Assembly (NCBI RefSeq): GCF_003086295.3
Contig: NW_027255451.1
Coordinates: forward strand, 1,363,554 to 1,427,553
Reading direction: 5' to 3'
DNA length: 64,000 nucleotides
Source: Arachis hypogaea
Lineage: Eukaryota; Streptophyta; Magnoliopsida; Fabales; Fabaceae
The translations under genes were made by a program, and so were the position numbers. Of this stretch, positions 1 to 11,864 are shown in pieces (within the stretch, counting starts at the first letter, position 1; every line of letters begins with the position of its first letter). A model generated the notes under the pieces. It was not told where the DNA came from, searched no databases, and worked only from the letters and a program-made list of their open reading frames with translations.

Positions 1-1737
1 ACTTTCAGGAATACACCTCCTGATCACTCCATCAGAGCATCTCTTGAATAAGAAGGGTTCATCCCATAAAATTTCCTTGCTTCTTTAATCAACTTCTTCA
101 CTTGTTGCTTAGAGAATTCTTGCGGTATCTTCCTTCCCACTTTGTAATTTGCTATGTCAGCAAACCAAGGTGCTTGCTGGATCTGCAGAAGGTGCTCATC
201 TGGGAGCTTTCATTTATTGGCTGGGATGCTTTTTGATTTGTTTCATGTGGTAGTCTTGACAGATGGTCAGCGACCTGTTTTCAGTGCCCTTCCTATCTCT
301 TATTTCAATGTCAAATTCTTGTAGGAGCAGTATCCACCTGATGAGTCTTGGTTTAGCATCCTGTTTTGACATCAAATACTTAAGTGCAGCATGATCAGTG
401 TAAACTACAACCTTCGATCCTATCAGATATGATCTAAACTTATCAAATGCATAGACTACAGCTAGCAACTCTTTTTCTGTTGTAGTGTAATTTCTTTGGG
501 CCTCATTCAACACTTTACTTGCGTAATATATGACATGATGCAAATTCCCCTTCTTTGCCCAAGTACAGCACCAATTGCAATGTCACTTGCATCACACATG
601 AGTTCAAAAGGTAATCCCCAATCTGGGGGGTGATTATTGGTGCTGTGTGAGTTTATTTTTAAAGTTTCAAATGCATGCTGACAGTTTCATCAAAAACAAA
701 AGGGTTATCAAGCATTAACAGATTACTAAAGGTTTGGCTATTTTGAAAAGTCCTTGATAAACCTTCTGTAAAATCCGGCATGCCCCAAGAAACTTCTAAC
801 AGATTTCACATTAATTGGTGGAGGGAGTTTTTCTATAATCTCAACTTTGCCTTATCAACCTCTATCCCTTTTCTTGAGACTTTATGGCAAGAACAATTCC
901 TTCGGTACCATAAAATGCATTTCTCCCAGTTTAAAACCAAATTAGTTTCTTGGCACCGTTTCAAGACAAGAGTTAAATGGTTTAGGCAAGCATTGAAATT
1001 ATCACCAAAAAAGAGAAGTCATCCATGAAGACTTCTAAAAATTTTTCGACCATATCAGAAAAAATGGAGAGCATACACCTTTGAAATGTGGCAGGGGCGT
1101 TGCAGAGCCCAAAAGCATCCGCCTATACGCAAAAACTCCAAATGGACATGTGAAGGCAGTTTTCTCTTGTCCTTGGTCTACCACGATTTGATATACCCAG
1201 ATATCCGTCCAAGAAACAGTAATAGGCATGGCCGGCTAACCTTTCCAGCATCTGATCAATGAATGGGAGAGGAAATGATCCTTCCTGGTGCATCATTCAA
1301 TCTTCTATAGTCTATGCACATTCTCCACCCAGTCACTGTTCTAGTAGGATCAACTCATTCTTCTCATTAGTGATGACTGTCATCCTCCCTTCTTTGGTAC
1401 AACTTGAACGGCTTACCCATGGGCTGTCAGATATTGGGAATATTATCCCTGCATTCCACAACTTCATTACTTCCTTCTGGACAACTTCCTTCATTGTAGG
1501 ATTTAGCCTTCTTTGTGGTTGAACCACTGGTTTGGAATTATCTTCCAAGAGGATCTTATGCATACATACTGCAGGGCTGATTCCCTTCAGATCATCAATG
1601 GTCCATCCTAAAGCATCTTTGTGAGCTTTGAGTACATCAAGAAGTTCTCCTTCTTCCTTCTTTGACAGGGATGAATTAATGATTACTGGAGCTCTCCGAT
1701 GTGCAAGAATGCATATTTGAGATGGTGGGTAAAGGTT
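1..1737 (-). pseudogene. E1 pol remnant: reverse transcriptase, RNase H and start of RH-integrase linker
   Basis: The RT N-terminal part is readable at 1563-1333, with the Athila-like segment 'NAGIIFPISDSPWVS'. RT continues at 1229-1035 in a damaged frame ('KTAFTCPFGVFAYRRM'). The catalytic box F-M-D-D-F is intact at 1029-1015. RNase H is an open 109-codon stretch at 543-214, with the motifs '[11 protein letters not shown]', 'TDHAALKYL' and 'DRKGTEN'. Positions 213-1 back-translate, with breaks, to the linker that precedes integrase in this family ('PWFADIANYKVGRKIP'). The stretch 1564-1737 shows only a poorly readable PR-RT spacer. Several frameshifts separate these blocks, so no polyprotein can be made. 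Function in the family is cDNA synthesis and RNA-strand removal in cytoplasmic virus-like particles. Confidence 0.9.
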
Positions 1738-2434
1738 TCAATTCTTGTCTTCGTACATCTTCTTTCTTATCTTGCCTTTCATATTGCTCAGTAAAGGTCT
1801 CAGCCACTTGTTCCTCTGTTGTTTCTTGATTTCCTTCTTGCTCTGAAATTTCTTCCAAGTTTCTTCCACCAAACTATCTATCATATCCACTCTCACATAA
1901 TCTTCTTGCTCAGGAGCGTTTTGCATTGATTTGAACACATTTATAATCATTTGTTCATTATGGACCCTGAAGGTCATTCTCCTTTTCAACATCAATGATG
2001 GCCCTTGCTGTGTGTAGAAATGGCCTTCCCAGAATGATTGAGTCGTTTCCTTCTTCTTCGTATCCAAAATTACAAAATCTGCTGGGAAGATAAACTCCCC
2101 ATCTTACTAACAGATTCTCCACAATTCCATTAGGTGTCTGATTGATCTGTCAGCCATGACTAGCGACATCCTGGTGGTTTAAGTTCTTCTATGGCAAGTT
2201 TTCTCATCATTGAGAGAGGCATTAAGTGATGCTGGCACCCAGTCACAGAGGCCTTGTTGAGAATTATCTTGCCAATAGTGCATGAGACTACAAAGCTTCC
2301 CGGATCCTTAAGTTTGGTGGAATACCCGTTGGATTACAGCACTGCATTCCTCTGTGAGTAATATGGTTTCCCTTCAAGCCAACTTCTTTCTTGTTGATAA
2401 GATCCTTCAAAACTTGGAATACAGAGGCATTTGC
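1738..2434 (-). pseudogene. E1 protease-region remnant
   Basis: This stretch aligns by eye with the protease region of E2 and E3. The active-site block, D-L-G-A-S in those copies, is at about 2250-2225 here and is broken by two single-base losses. The C-terminal part survives as an open stretch (2067-1738) containing 'MTFRVHNEQMIINVFKSMQ', followed by lysine- and glutamate-rich sequence leading towards RT. In living relatives this aspartic protease processes the Gag-Pol polyprotein. The lesions make it inactive here. Confidence 0.75.
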
Positions 2435-4334
2435 TCAAGTGCTTCGGCCAAGGAATGTTGATTTCCAGCTTCTTAAAAATCTCAAGGAATTTGTGAAATG
2501 CTTGTCATTAATCTCTTGTTGAACCTCTGAGGTATGGCAAGGGAGGAGTGAAGTTATTTCCCTGCCTTTGGTCCTTAGTTGGCCTTCAATTACTTCCTTT
2601 CCCTTTCTTGATTTTTGTGGCTGATCTTCTTTTTCTTGAACTTGATTCTGAGTTGGCTTGCTTGCTGCCTCCTTCTTGTCATTGACTTTCTCTTCTTCAG
2701 CTTGTTTCTTGTCACTTTCCTTTGGCTTCTTGGTTGCTTCTTCATTTTTCACCAAGACTTTTCCACTCCTCAATTGTATTGCCTTGCATTCTTCCTTAGG
2801 ATTTGGGATTGTGTCACTTGGCAGTGAGCTTGAAGATTTCTCAACAGAAATCTGTTTGGAGATTTGCCCAATTTGCCTCTCTAGGCTCTTCATGGAGGCT
2901 TCATGGTTCTTGGTTGTCATTTCTTGGTGTTTCCACATTTTGTCTATCAAGGTTTCCAAGTTGGTGAGTCTTTGAGATTCAGGTGATGCTTGTGGTGGGT
3001 TGTGAAATGTGGATGGTGGATGGTAGCATTTTGGTTGGTGGGTTGGTTATTAGATTGGTAATGGTTGGGGTTGGAGTAGTTGTTTTGAGGTTTTCTGTAG
3101 GGTTTGGTTGTTGCTGCTGGTTGTGGTTTTGTTGTTTCTTAAAGTGTTTTGGTTTGAGTTTCTCTGCCATGGTTGTTGATTTTGGTTGTGATTGTCTCCC
3201 CACCTAAGGTTTGGGTGTTCTTCCAAGAAGGTTGTAAGTGTCACCATATACTTCATTTGGCCCAGAATTTTGGTTGTGCATGTACTGGACTTGTTCTTGT
3301 TGTTGCTCCTCTTGAGTCTCTTCACTCTGACCCCATGTGGTTGATGGCTGGCTAGTGTTGACTGCTGCAACTTGGAGACTGTCAATCCTCTTAGCCATTT
3401 GCTCAAATTGTTGTTGAAATTGCTGCTGCATCATCTTGTTTTGAGCTAGGATTGAATCCACTCCGTCTAGTTCCATTACTCCTCTTCTTTGTGATGGTTG
3501 GCGGCTTCTTTGATGAGCAAAGAAATATTGATTGTTGGCCACCATGTCCACAAGATTCTGAGCTTCCTCAGCAGTTTTCATTAGTTGTAGTGAACCTCCA
3601 GCAGAATGATCTAATGCCTCCTGAGATTTCAATGTCAGGCCTTCATAGAAATTTTGCAGCACATCCCATTCATTGAACATCTCTGGAGGGCACTTTCTGA
3701 TTAAGGCTTTGTACCTCTCCCATGCTTCATACAAGGATTCAGCATCTAATTGTGTGAATGTCTGCACCTCAGTTTTCAGCCTGATGACTCTCTGGGGTGG
3801 ATAGAATTTGGCTAGAAATTTAGCCACCAAGTCATCCCAACTAGTGATACTTGCTTGGGGAAAAGTTTCAAGCCATTGTGCAGCCTTATCCCTTAATGAG
3901 AACGGGAACAGCAGAAGCTTGTAAGTCTCAGGATTCACACCATTGGATTTGACAGTGTCACAGATCCTCAAGAAGGTAGATAGATGTTGATTTGGATCCT
4001 CCAATGGTCCTCCTCCAAATGAGCAGTTATTCTGGACCAATGTGATGAGTTGTGGCTTCAGTTCAAAGTTATTTGCATTGACATTAGGGGTGAGAATGCT
4101 GCTTCCACAATGTCTAGCATTTGCAAAAGTATAGGAAGCCAATACTCTCCTCTGTTGTGGTGGATTATTAACTCCTTCTCCTGGATTAGATGTATCTCCT
4201 TCCATCTCGTGGTATTCTTCCTCAGATTCTTCTTCTCCAACAATACTTTTCCCTCTTTCGGCTCTTCTTAACCTCCTGAGAGTTCTTTCGTCTTGTTCAT
4301 GAAAATTGGGTATGGCTCTTTGTGTACCTGACAT
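2435..4334 (-). pseudogene. E1 gag remnant (capsid/nucleocapsid)
   Basis: The start chosen is the ATG at 4334, which gives 'MSGTQRAIPNFHEQDERTL'. This matches the start of E2 and E3 Gag; an upstream in-frame ATG at 4355 exists but is not shared. The frame is open to about 3204 and contains the retrotransposon Gag domain ('FELKPQLITLVQNN', 'LLLFPFSLRDKAAQWLE', 'FLAKFYPPQRVIRLKTEVQ'). It then shifts frame near 3225, entering an Asn/Gln-rich linker. A second open part (2959-2435) carries the conserved 'SLERQIGQISKQIS' and 'ECKAIQLRSGKVLV' blocks followed by a Lys/Glu-rich segment, with another frameshift near 2540. No CCHC zinc knuckle is visible. In the family Gag packages the element RNA. Confidence 0.9.
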
Positions 4335-4510
4335 ACAAGCAGAACATAAGAGCACACAAACCAGTGATACTTCAATCTACTGCTAGAATGAAGTTTTAGT
4401 TAGCTTAAGCAAAAATTCAAACAGTTAGTGGGTTAATCAAAGGTTAAAGAAAAATAAAGAAAAAGTGCTTGATCTAGATTACCACCTCACTTAATCATTG
4501 TCAATCTAAT
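4335..4510 (-). other. E1 untranslated leader between PBS and gag
   Basis: These 176 bases separate the primer-binding site from the gag start. They closely resemble the leaders of E2 (30641-30825), E3 (34879-35054) and E4 (46989-47221), including the shared 'AAAGTGCTTGATCTAGAT' and 'AGCAAAAATTCAAACA' segments. A leader conserved between elements with different LTRs is the expected place for an RNA packaging signal, which is an inference. Confidence 0.75.
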
Positions 4511-4531
4511 CAATCCCCGGCAACGGCGCCA
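4511..4531 (-). other. E1 primer-binding site, tRNA-Asp
   Basis: On the minus strand this reads TGGCGCCGTTGCCGGGGA plus three bases, six bases inside the LTR end. From memory of plant tRNA-Asp(GUC), its 3' end is complementary over at least 18 bases including CCA. This would prime minus-strand cDNA synthesis. E4 has the identical site; E2 and E3 each have one mismatch. Confidence 0.92.
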
Positions 4532-5409
4532 AAAACTTGATGAGATATTTTGATGAGAAACGAATTTCTACCAAAACACCCAAAACTAACCGGCAAGTGT
4601 ACCGGGTCGTATCAAGTAATAAAAACTCACGGAAGTGAGGTCGATCCCACAGGGATTGAAGGATTGAGCAATTTTAGTTTAGTGGTTGATTTAGTCAAGC
4701 GAATCAAGTGTTGGTTGGGTGATTTGTGATTTGCAGAATGTAAATTGCATGAAATTAAAGAGAGCGGGAAAGTAAATTGCTGAAACTTAAAGGACAAGAA
4801 ATTAAATGACAGAAACTTAAAGTGCAAGAAATGTAAATTGCAGAATCTTAAAGTGCAAGAAATGTAAATTGCTTGAAAAGTAAAGGGGATTGGGATGAGG
4901 ATTTGCAGAATTTAAACAAGGGAAAACTAAATTGCATCAAACAGAAGAGGAAAAGGGAGTTGGGATTGAACCGGATCTTATAACAGCAAAGTAAATGAAC
5001 AATGAAAGCATTAAACAGAGAATTGAAATGAGAATTTAGATCTCAGGACCCAGAGACTAGAAAACCAAGTCTAGATCTCAATGCCTTCCTAGATCCCACA
5101 AGAACAATAGCAAGGAAATTGTAAATTGCAAAGAAAAGAGATGAAGATCAAGTAACAGAAACAGAAATGCTAATTCAATAACAGTAAAGGAAACAGAGAG
5201 ATCCAAGATTGAGATTGAAACAGAATTTCTTCAATTCTCCAATCCAAGATCCAAGACAAAAGTCAAATGAAATTGAAAGCAATGAAAGCAAGAAATTAAA
5301 GTTCACTCAAGTTCAAAAGCTCTTCGAAAACTATTATGAAAATTCTAAAAGGAAAGCTCTAAAAGAAAACTCTCCAGCAAAAGCTCTCTAAACAAATTGA
5401 ATTCTATCC

Positions 5410-5417
5410 TATTTATA
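5410..5417 (-). promoter_or_regulatory. TATA box of E1 LTR
   Basis: TATAAATA on the minus strand within the context GAAAGTGTATAAATA. The same octamer in the same context lies in every complete LTR of the window, marking the U3/R side of the Pol II promoter. Confidence 0.8.
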
Positions 5418-5552
5418 CACTTTCCAAAATGATCTTCAAGCCTTGAGTTGGGCCTTTGTTCTTGGTGGAATTGGGTTGAAAGAGGCCTTGGTTGATTGCT
5501 CTTGAAGATTGAAGAAGAACCGAAGTGAACCAATTGAACCGGAAATGGAGTT

Positions 5553-5972
5553 AGCCAACGTTGGTCTTCAACGTTAGGGTCAAAGTTAGGGGTCTAACTT
5601 TGACCCTAACTTTTCATATCAGCAAACCACATTCTTCTGGTTTAGACGTTGGCGCCAACGTTAGGGGTCTAACTTTGACCCTAACGTTGGCCTTGCTTGG
5701 TATGATTGGTGCCAACGTTAGCCTCCACGTTAGGGGGCTAACGTTGGCGCAAACGTTGCCTACTCCCCCATTGTGATTTAAGTGCCAACGTTAGCCTCCA
5801 AGTTAGGGGGCTAACGTTGGCGCAAACGTTGGTAGCCCAGGGAGAAACTCTCAAGTTCCAACGTTAGCCTCCAAGTTAGGGGGCTAACGTTGGAGCTAAC
5901 GTTGGCTACTTCCAAAGAGTGATTCATATGCCCAACGTTAGCCTCCAAGTTAGGGGGCTAACGTTGGGGCTA
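5553..5972. repeat. U3 inverted-repeat array of E1 LTR
   Basis: Several units pair CCAACGTTAGCC with GGCTAACGTTGG around a short GTTAGG-type spacer. A clean example is 5785-5796 with 5809-5820 (12 of 12 paired). The array lies immediately upstream, in element orientation, of the TATA box. Confidence 0.88.
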
Positions 5973-6399
5973 ACTTCATGCAACCCGGTTCAATTTTCAC
6001 TTATTCCATTGTCCTCTCTTCACTCCTAGCCATTCCTCTTTGCTTCAACCTTTCTCCAAGCCTTCTTCACCTATCATTGATCAACCAAACTAATCAAAGT
6101 TTTGCTCAAAATCATGAGGTATTCAATCTTCCACAATATGCAACAAATATAGTTCAAAACCTCATGAAATGGCATGAATTCACATATGGTTGGTTCAATC
6201 AAGGGAAACATGAAAATCTACTCAATTAGCTTGCTTGTAGCTTAAGAAAGTGCATAATTCTAATGAAAACAAAAGAAAAAGACTAGCTAAAATGGGCTAA
6301 GATGACTTGTCATCAAGGACACCTAAAGGCGAGCCGTAATGGCCTCATCTTTGGCAAGCTCCTCCGGTTTTTTTCCAGTTTTTTCCTTTTTTTTTTTTA

Positions 6400-6949
6400 C
6401 GAGTGCTGACTCTCGTTCTTTAAATGACGCTATCCCGAGGAGGACACCTAAAGGCGAGCCGTAATGGCTCATCTTTGGCAAGCTCCTCCGGTTTTTTTTC
6501 ACAGTTTTTTTCCTGGTTTTTTTCCTATTTTTTTTTTTTTTTTTTTTTTACGTTATGCTGATCTCGTTCTTTAAATGACGCTATCCCGAGAGGACACCTA
6601 AAGGCGAGCCGTAATGGCCTCATCTTTGGCAAGCTCCTCCGGTTTTTTTCAAGTTTTTTCCGTTTTTTCTTTTTTTTTTTTTACGTTTGCTGACCTCGTT
6701 CTTTAAATGACGCTATCCCGAGGAGGACACCTAAGGCGAGCCGTAATGCTTCATCTTTGGCAAGTCCTCCTTTTTTTTCATAGTTTTTTCCGTTTTTTCC
6801 CGATTTTATTTTTAATGTTGTGCTGACCCTCGTTCTTTATATGACACTATCCGAGGAAGACACTAAAGGCGAGCCGTAATGGCCTCATCTTTGGCAAGCT
6901 CCTCCGGTTTTTTTCACAGTTTTTTCCCCGTTTTTTTCCGATTTTTTCT

Positions 6950-7015
<66 letters not shown>

Positions 7016-8166
7016 GTTGTGCTGACCCTCATTCTTTAAATCACGTTATCCCGAGGAGGACACCTAAAGGCGAGCCGTAATGGCCTCATCTTTGGCAAGC
7101 TCCTCCGGTTTTTTTCACAGTTTTTTCCGATTTTTTCCAGGTTTTTTTTTTTTTTATAACGTTGTGCTGACCCTCGTTCTTTATATGACGCTATCCTGAG
7201 GAGGACACTAAAGCGAGCCGTAATGGCCTCATCTTGGCAAGCTCCTCCGGTTTTTTTCACAGTTTTTCTCCCAGTTTTTTTTCAGTTTTTTTTTCGTTTT
7301 TCCTGTTTTTTTTTACGTTGTGCTGACTCTCGTTCTTTAAATGACGCTATCCAGAGAAGGACACCTAAAGGCGAGCCGTAATGGCCTCATCTTTGGCAAG
7401 CTCCTCCGGTTTTTTTCACAGTGTTTTCCCAGTTTTTTTCCGATTTTTTTTTCGGTTTTTTCTGTTTTTTTTTTTTTACAATGTGCTGACTCTCGTTCTT
7501 TAAATGACGCTATCTCGAGGAGGACACCTAAAGGCGAGCCGTAATGGCCTCATCTTTGGCAAGCTCCTCCGGTTTTTTTCCAAAGTTTTTTCCGTTTTTT
7601 TTTTAACGAGTGCTGACTCTCGTTCTTTAAATGACGCTATCCCGAGGAGGACACCTAAAGGCGAGCCGTAATGGCTCATCTTTGGCAAGCTCCTCCGGTT
7701 TTTTTTCACAGTTTTTTTCCTGGTTTTTTTCCTATTTTTTTTCCTTTTTCTTTTTTTTTTTTACGTTATGCTGAGTCTCGTTCTTTAAATGACGCTATCC
7801 CGAGATGGACAACTAAAGGCGAGCCGTAATGGCCTCATCTTTGGCAAGCTCCTCCGGTTTTTTTCAAAGTTTTTTCCGGTTTTCTTCTTTTTTTTTTTTA
7901 ACGTTGTGCTGACTCTCGTTCTTTAAATGACGCTATCCCGAGGAGGACACCTAAAGGCGAGCCGTAATAGCTTCATCTTTGGCAAGGTCCTCCTTTTTTT
8001 TCATAGTTTTTTTCCCGGTTTTTTCCGATTTTATTTTTAATGTTGTGCTGACCCTCGTTCTTTATATGACGCTATCCCGAGGAAGACACATAAAGGCGAG
8101 CCGTAATGGCCTCATCTTTGGCAAGCTCCTCCGGTTTTTTTCACAGTTTTTTCCCCGTTTTTTTCC

Positions 8167-8206
<40 letters not shown>

Positions 8207-9360
8207 GTTGTGCTGACCCTCATTCTTTAAATCACGTTATCCCGAGGAGGACACCTAAAGGCGAGCCGTAATGGCCTCATCTTTGGCAAGCTCCTCCGGT
8301 TTTTTCACAGTTTTTTTCCGACTTTTTTCCAGGTTTTTTTTTTTTTTATAACGTTGTGCTGACCCTCGTTCTTTATATGATGCTATCCCGAGGAGGACAC
8401 ATAAAGCGAGCCGTAATGGCCTCATCCTTGGCAAGCTCCTCCGGTTTTTTTCACAGTTTTTCTCCCAGTTTTTTTCAGTTTTTTTTTTCGGTTTTTTCCT
8501 GGTTTTTTTTTACGTTGTGCTGACTCTCGTTCTTTAAATGACGCTATCCAGAGAAGGACACCTAAAGGCGAGCCGTAATGGCCTCATCTTTGGCAAGCTC
8601 CTCCGGTTTTTTTCACAGTGTTATTCCAGTTTTTTCCGATTTTTTTTTCGTTTTTTCCTGTTTTTTTTTTTTTACAATGTGCTGACTCTCGTTCTTTAAA
8701 TGACGCTATCTCGAGGAGGACACCTAAAGGCGAGCAGTAATGGCCTCATCTTTGGCAAGCTCCTCCGGTTTTTTTCCAAAGTTTTTTCCGTTTTTTTTTT
8801 TAACGAGGTGCTGACTCTCGTTCTTTAAATGACGCTATCCCGAGGAGGACACCTAAAGGCGAGCCGTAATGGCTTCATCTTTGGCAAGCTCCTCCGTTTT
8901 TTTTCACAGTTTTTTTCCTATTTTTTTTCTATTTTTTTTTTTTTTTTTTTTTTTTACGTTATGCTGAGTCTCGTTCTTTAAATGACGCTATCCGAGATGG
9001 ACACCTAAAGGCGAGCCGTAATGGCCTCATCTTTGGCAAGCTCCTCCGGTTTTTTTTCAAAGTTTTTTCCGGTTTTCTTCTTTTTTTTTTAACGTTGTGC
9101 TGACTCTCGTTCTTTAAATGACGCTATCCCGAGGAGGACACCTAAAGGCGAGCCGTAATAGCTTCATCTTTGGCAAGTCCTCCTTTTTTTTCATAGTTTT
9201 TTTCCGTTTTTTCCGATTTTTTTTTAATGTTGTGCTGACCCTCGTTCTTTATATGACGCTATCCGAGGAAGACACATAAAGGCGAGCCGTAATGGCCTCA
9301 TCTTTGGCAAGCTCCTCCGGTTTTTTTCACAGTTTTTTCCCGTTTTTTCGATTTTTTTCC

Positions 9361-9433
<73 letters not shown>

Positions 9434-9960
9434 GTTGTGCTGACCCTCATTCTTTAAATCACGTTATCCGAGGAGGACACCTAAAGGCGAGCCGTAATGG
9501 CCTCATCTTTGGCAACTCCTCCGATTTTTTTCCGGTTCTTTTTTCTTTTTTTTTTTTTTACGTTGTGCTGACTCTCGTTCTTTAAATGAAGCTGTCCCGA
9601 GGAGGACACCTAAAGGCGAGCCGTAATGCCTTCATCTTTGGCAAGCTCCTCCGGTTTTTTTCATAGTTTTTTTCCCGGTTATTTTCCAATTTTTTTTCTT
9701 TTTTTTTTTTACGTTGTGCTGACCCTCGTTCTTTATATGAGGCTATCCCGAGGAGGACACATAAAGGCGAGCCGTAATGGCCTCATCTTTGGCAGCTCCT
9801 CCGGTTTTTTCACAGTTTTTTTCCCTGCTTTTTTTTTTTTACGTTGTGCTGACCCTCGTTCTTTATATGATGCTATCTCGAGGAGGACACATAAAGGCGA
9901 GCCGTAATGGCCTCATCTTTGGCAAGCTCCTCCGGTTTTTTTCAAAGTTTTTTCCGGTTT
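6400..9960 (+). repeat. Higher-order repeat of about 1.2 kb, three copies
   Basis: The rare core variant CATTCTTTAAATCACGTTAT occurs at about 7030, 8225 and 9448, about 1.2 kb apart. The neighbouring variants (ACGAGTGCTGACTC, TTTTAATGTTGTGCTG, CACAGTGTT) recur in the same order with the same spacing. This implies amplification of blocks of about nine monomers. Confidence 0.8.
6952..7013 (+). repeat. Uninterrupted run of 62 T within a satellite monomer
   Basis: A pure T tract between TTTTCTAG and ACGTTG. A second one of 69 T lies at 9363-9431. Other monomers have 8-25 T at this position. Such runs are prone to replication slippage and to sequencing or assembly error, so exact lengths are uncertain. 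Confidence 0.85.
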
Positions 9961-11864
9961 TTTTTCGATTTTTTTTTGGGTTTTTTCCTGTTTTTTTTCT
10001 TTACGTTGTGCTGACTCTCGTTCTTTAAATGACGCTATCCCAAGGATGACACCTAAAGGCGACCCGTAATGGCCTCATCTTTGGCAAGCTCCTCCGGTTT
10101 TTTTCCACATTTTTTTCCCAGTTTTTTCCTGTTTTTTTTTTATCTTGCGCTGACCCTCGTTCTTTATATGACGCTATCCCGAGGAGGACACATAAAGGCG
10201 AGCCGTAATGGCCTCATCTTTAGAAAGCTCCTCCAGTTTTTTTTTCACAGTTTTTTTCCCGTCATTTTATTTTTTTTTTTACGTTGTGCTGACCCTCGTT
10301 CTTTATATGAGGCTATCCCGAGGAGGACATATAAAGGCGAGCCGTAATGGCCTCATCTTTGGCAAGCTCCTCCGGTTTTTTTCACAGATTTTTCCCAGTT
10401 TTTTTCCGATTTTTTTCGGTTTTTTCCTGGTTCTTTTTTTTTTTAGGTTGTGCGAACTCTCGTTCTTTAAATGACGCTACCCGAGGAGGACACCTAAAGG
10501 CGAGCCGTAATGGCCTCATCTTTGGCAAGCTCCTCCGGTTTTTTTCACAGTTTGTTTTCCTGGTTTTTTTCCGATCTTTTTTCCCTTTTTTTTTTTTTTT
10601 ACGTTGTGCTGACTCTCGTTCTTTAAATGACGCTATCCCGAGGAGGACAGCTAAAGACGAGCCGTAATGGCCTCATCTTTGGCAAGCTCCTCCGGTTTTT
10701 TTTCACAGTTTTTTTCCTGTTTTTTTATTTTTTATTTTAACGTTGTGTTGACCCTCGTTCTTTAAATGACGCTATCCCGAGGAGGACACATAAAGGCGAG
10801 CCGTAATGGCCTCATCTTTGGCAAGCTCCTCCGGTTTTTTTCACAGTTTTTTTCCGACTTTTTTCCGGGGTTTTTTTTTTATATAACGTTGTGCTGACCC
10901 TTGTTCTTTATATGACGCTATCCCGAGGAGGACACATAAAGGCGAGCCGTAATGGCCTCATCCTTGGCAAGCTACTCCGGTTTTTTTCACAGTTTTTCTC
11001 CCAATTTTTTTCAGTTTTTTTTTTCGGTTTTTTCCTGGTTTTTTTTTACGTTGTGCTGACTCTCGTTCTTTAAATGACGCTATCCGGAGAAGGACACCTA
11101 AAGGTGAGCCGTAATGGCCTCATATTTGGCAAGCTCCTCCGGTTTTTTTCACAGTTTTTTTCCGATTTTTTTTCAGTTTTTTCCTGGTTTTTTTTTTTTT
11201 TTACAATGTGCTGACTCTTGTTCTTTAAATGACGCAATCCCGAGGAGGAAACCTAAAGGCGAGCCGTAATGGCCTCATCTTTGGCAAGCTCCTCCGTTTT
11301 TTTCCAAAGTTTTTTCCGTTTTTTTTTAACGAGTGCTGACTCTCGTTCTTTAAATGACGCTATCCCGAGGAGGACACCTAAAGGCGTGCCGTAATGGCTT
11401 CATCTTTGGCAAGCTCCTCCGGTTTTTTTTCACAGTTTTTTCCTGGTTTTTTTCCTATTTTTTTCCTTTTTTTTTTACGTTATGCTGAATCTCGTTCTTT
11501 AAATGACGCTATCCCGAGATGGACACCTAAAGGCGAGCCGTAATGGCCTCATCTTTGGCAAGCTCCTCCGGTTTTTTTTCAAAGTTTTTTCCGGTTTTCT
11601 TCTTTTTTTTTTTAACGTTGTGCTGACTCTCGTTCTTTAAATGACGCTATCCCGAGGAGGACACCTAAAGGCGAGCCGTAATTGCTTCATCTTTGGCAAG
11701 CTCCTCCGTTTTTTTTCATAGTTTTTTTCCCGGTTTTTTTCCGATTTTTTTTTTTAACGTTGTGCTGACCCTCGTTCTTTATATGACGCTATCCCGAGGA
11801 AGACACATAAAGGCGAGCCGTAATGGCCTCATCTTTGGCAAGCTCCTCCGGTTTTTTTCACAGT

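Larger units (their letters stand above)
1..6315 (-). mobile_element. E1: Athila-type Ty3/gypsy LTR retrotransposon, partial and decayed
   Basis: Read on the minus strand, the order is LTR (6315 to 4538), tRNA-Asp primer-binding site, gag, protease, reverse transcriptase and RNase H, then the window edge. Integrase and the 3' LTR must lie to the left, outside the window. This gag-PR-RT-RH order and the tRNA-Asp primer are typical of the Athila lineage of Ty3/gypsy. All coding parts carry frameshifts or stops, so the copy is dead. On its right the LTR abuts satellite DNA directly, so E1 sits at, or inside, the satellite array. The first five bases to the right (AGGAC) would be the target duplication, which cannot be verified without the left end. 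Confidence 0.93.
4538..6315 (-). repeat. E1 5' LTR (1778 bp)
   Basis: In element orientation it starts TGATGACAAGTCATC at 6315 and ends CATCA at 4538. It has the same length, 1778 bp, and the same family start (TGATGACAAGTCATCTTAGC) as the solo LTR SL2. Internally it contains a U3 inverted-repeat array (5972-5553), a TATA box (5417-5410), a degenerate 30-bp repeat region (about 4870-4720), and the U5 block shared by all LTRs in the window (about 4660-4570). Confidence 0.93.

Noticed and set aside
2615..3207. Plus-strand hydrophobic frames opposite gag of E1 (for example 2983-3207)
   Set aside because: Shadows of the Asn/Gln/Lys-rich Gag linker on the other strand; the minus-strand reading has clear family similarity.
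4511..4531. Possible tRNA-Asp gene at the four CCCCGGCAACGGCGCCA sites
   Set aside because: Only about 18-21 bases of the tRNA 3' end match, always a few bases from an LTR end. There is no tRNA body; these are primer-binding sites.
7036..7260. Lys-rich minus-strand frames in the satellite
   Set aside because: Poly-A on the minus strand of the T tracts produces the Lys runs; artefact of composition.
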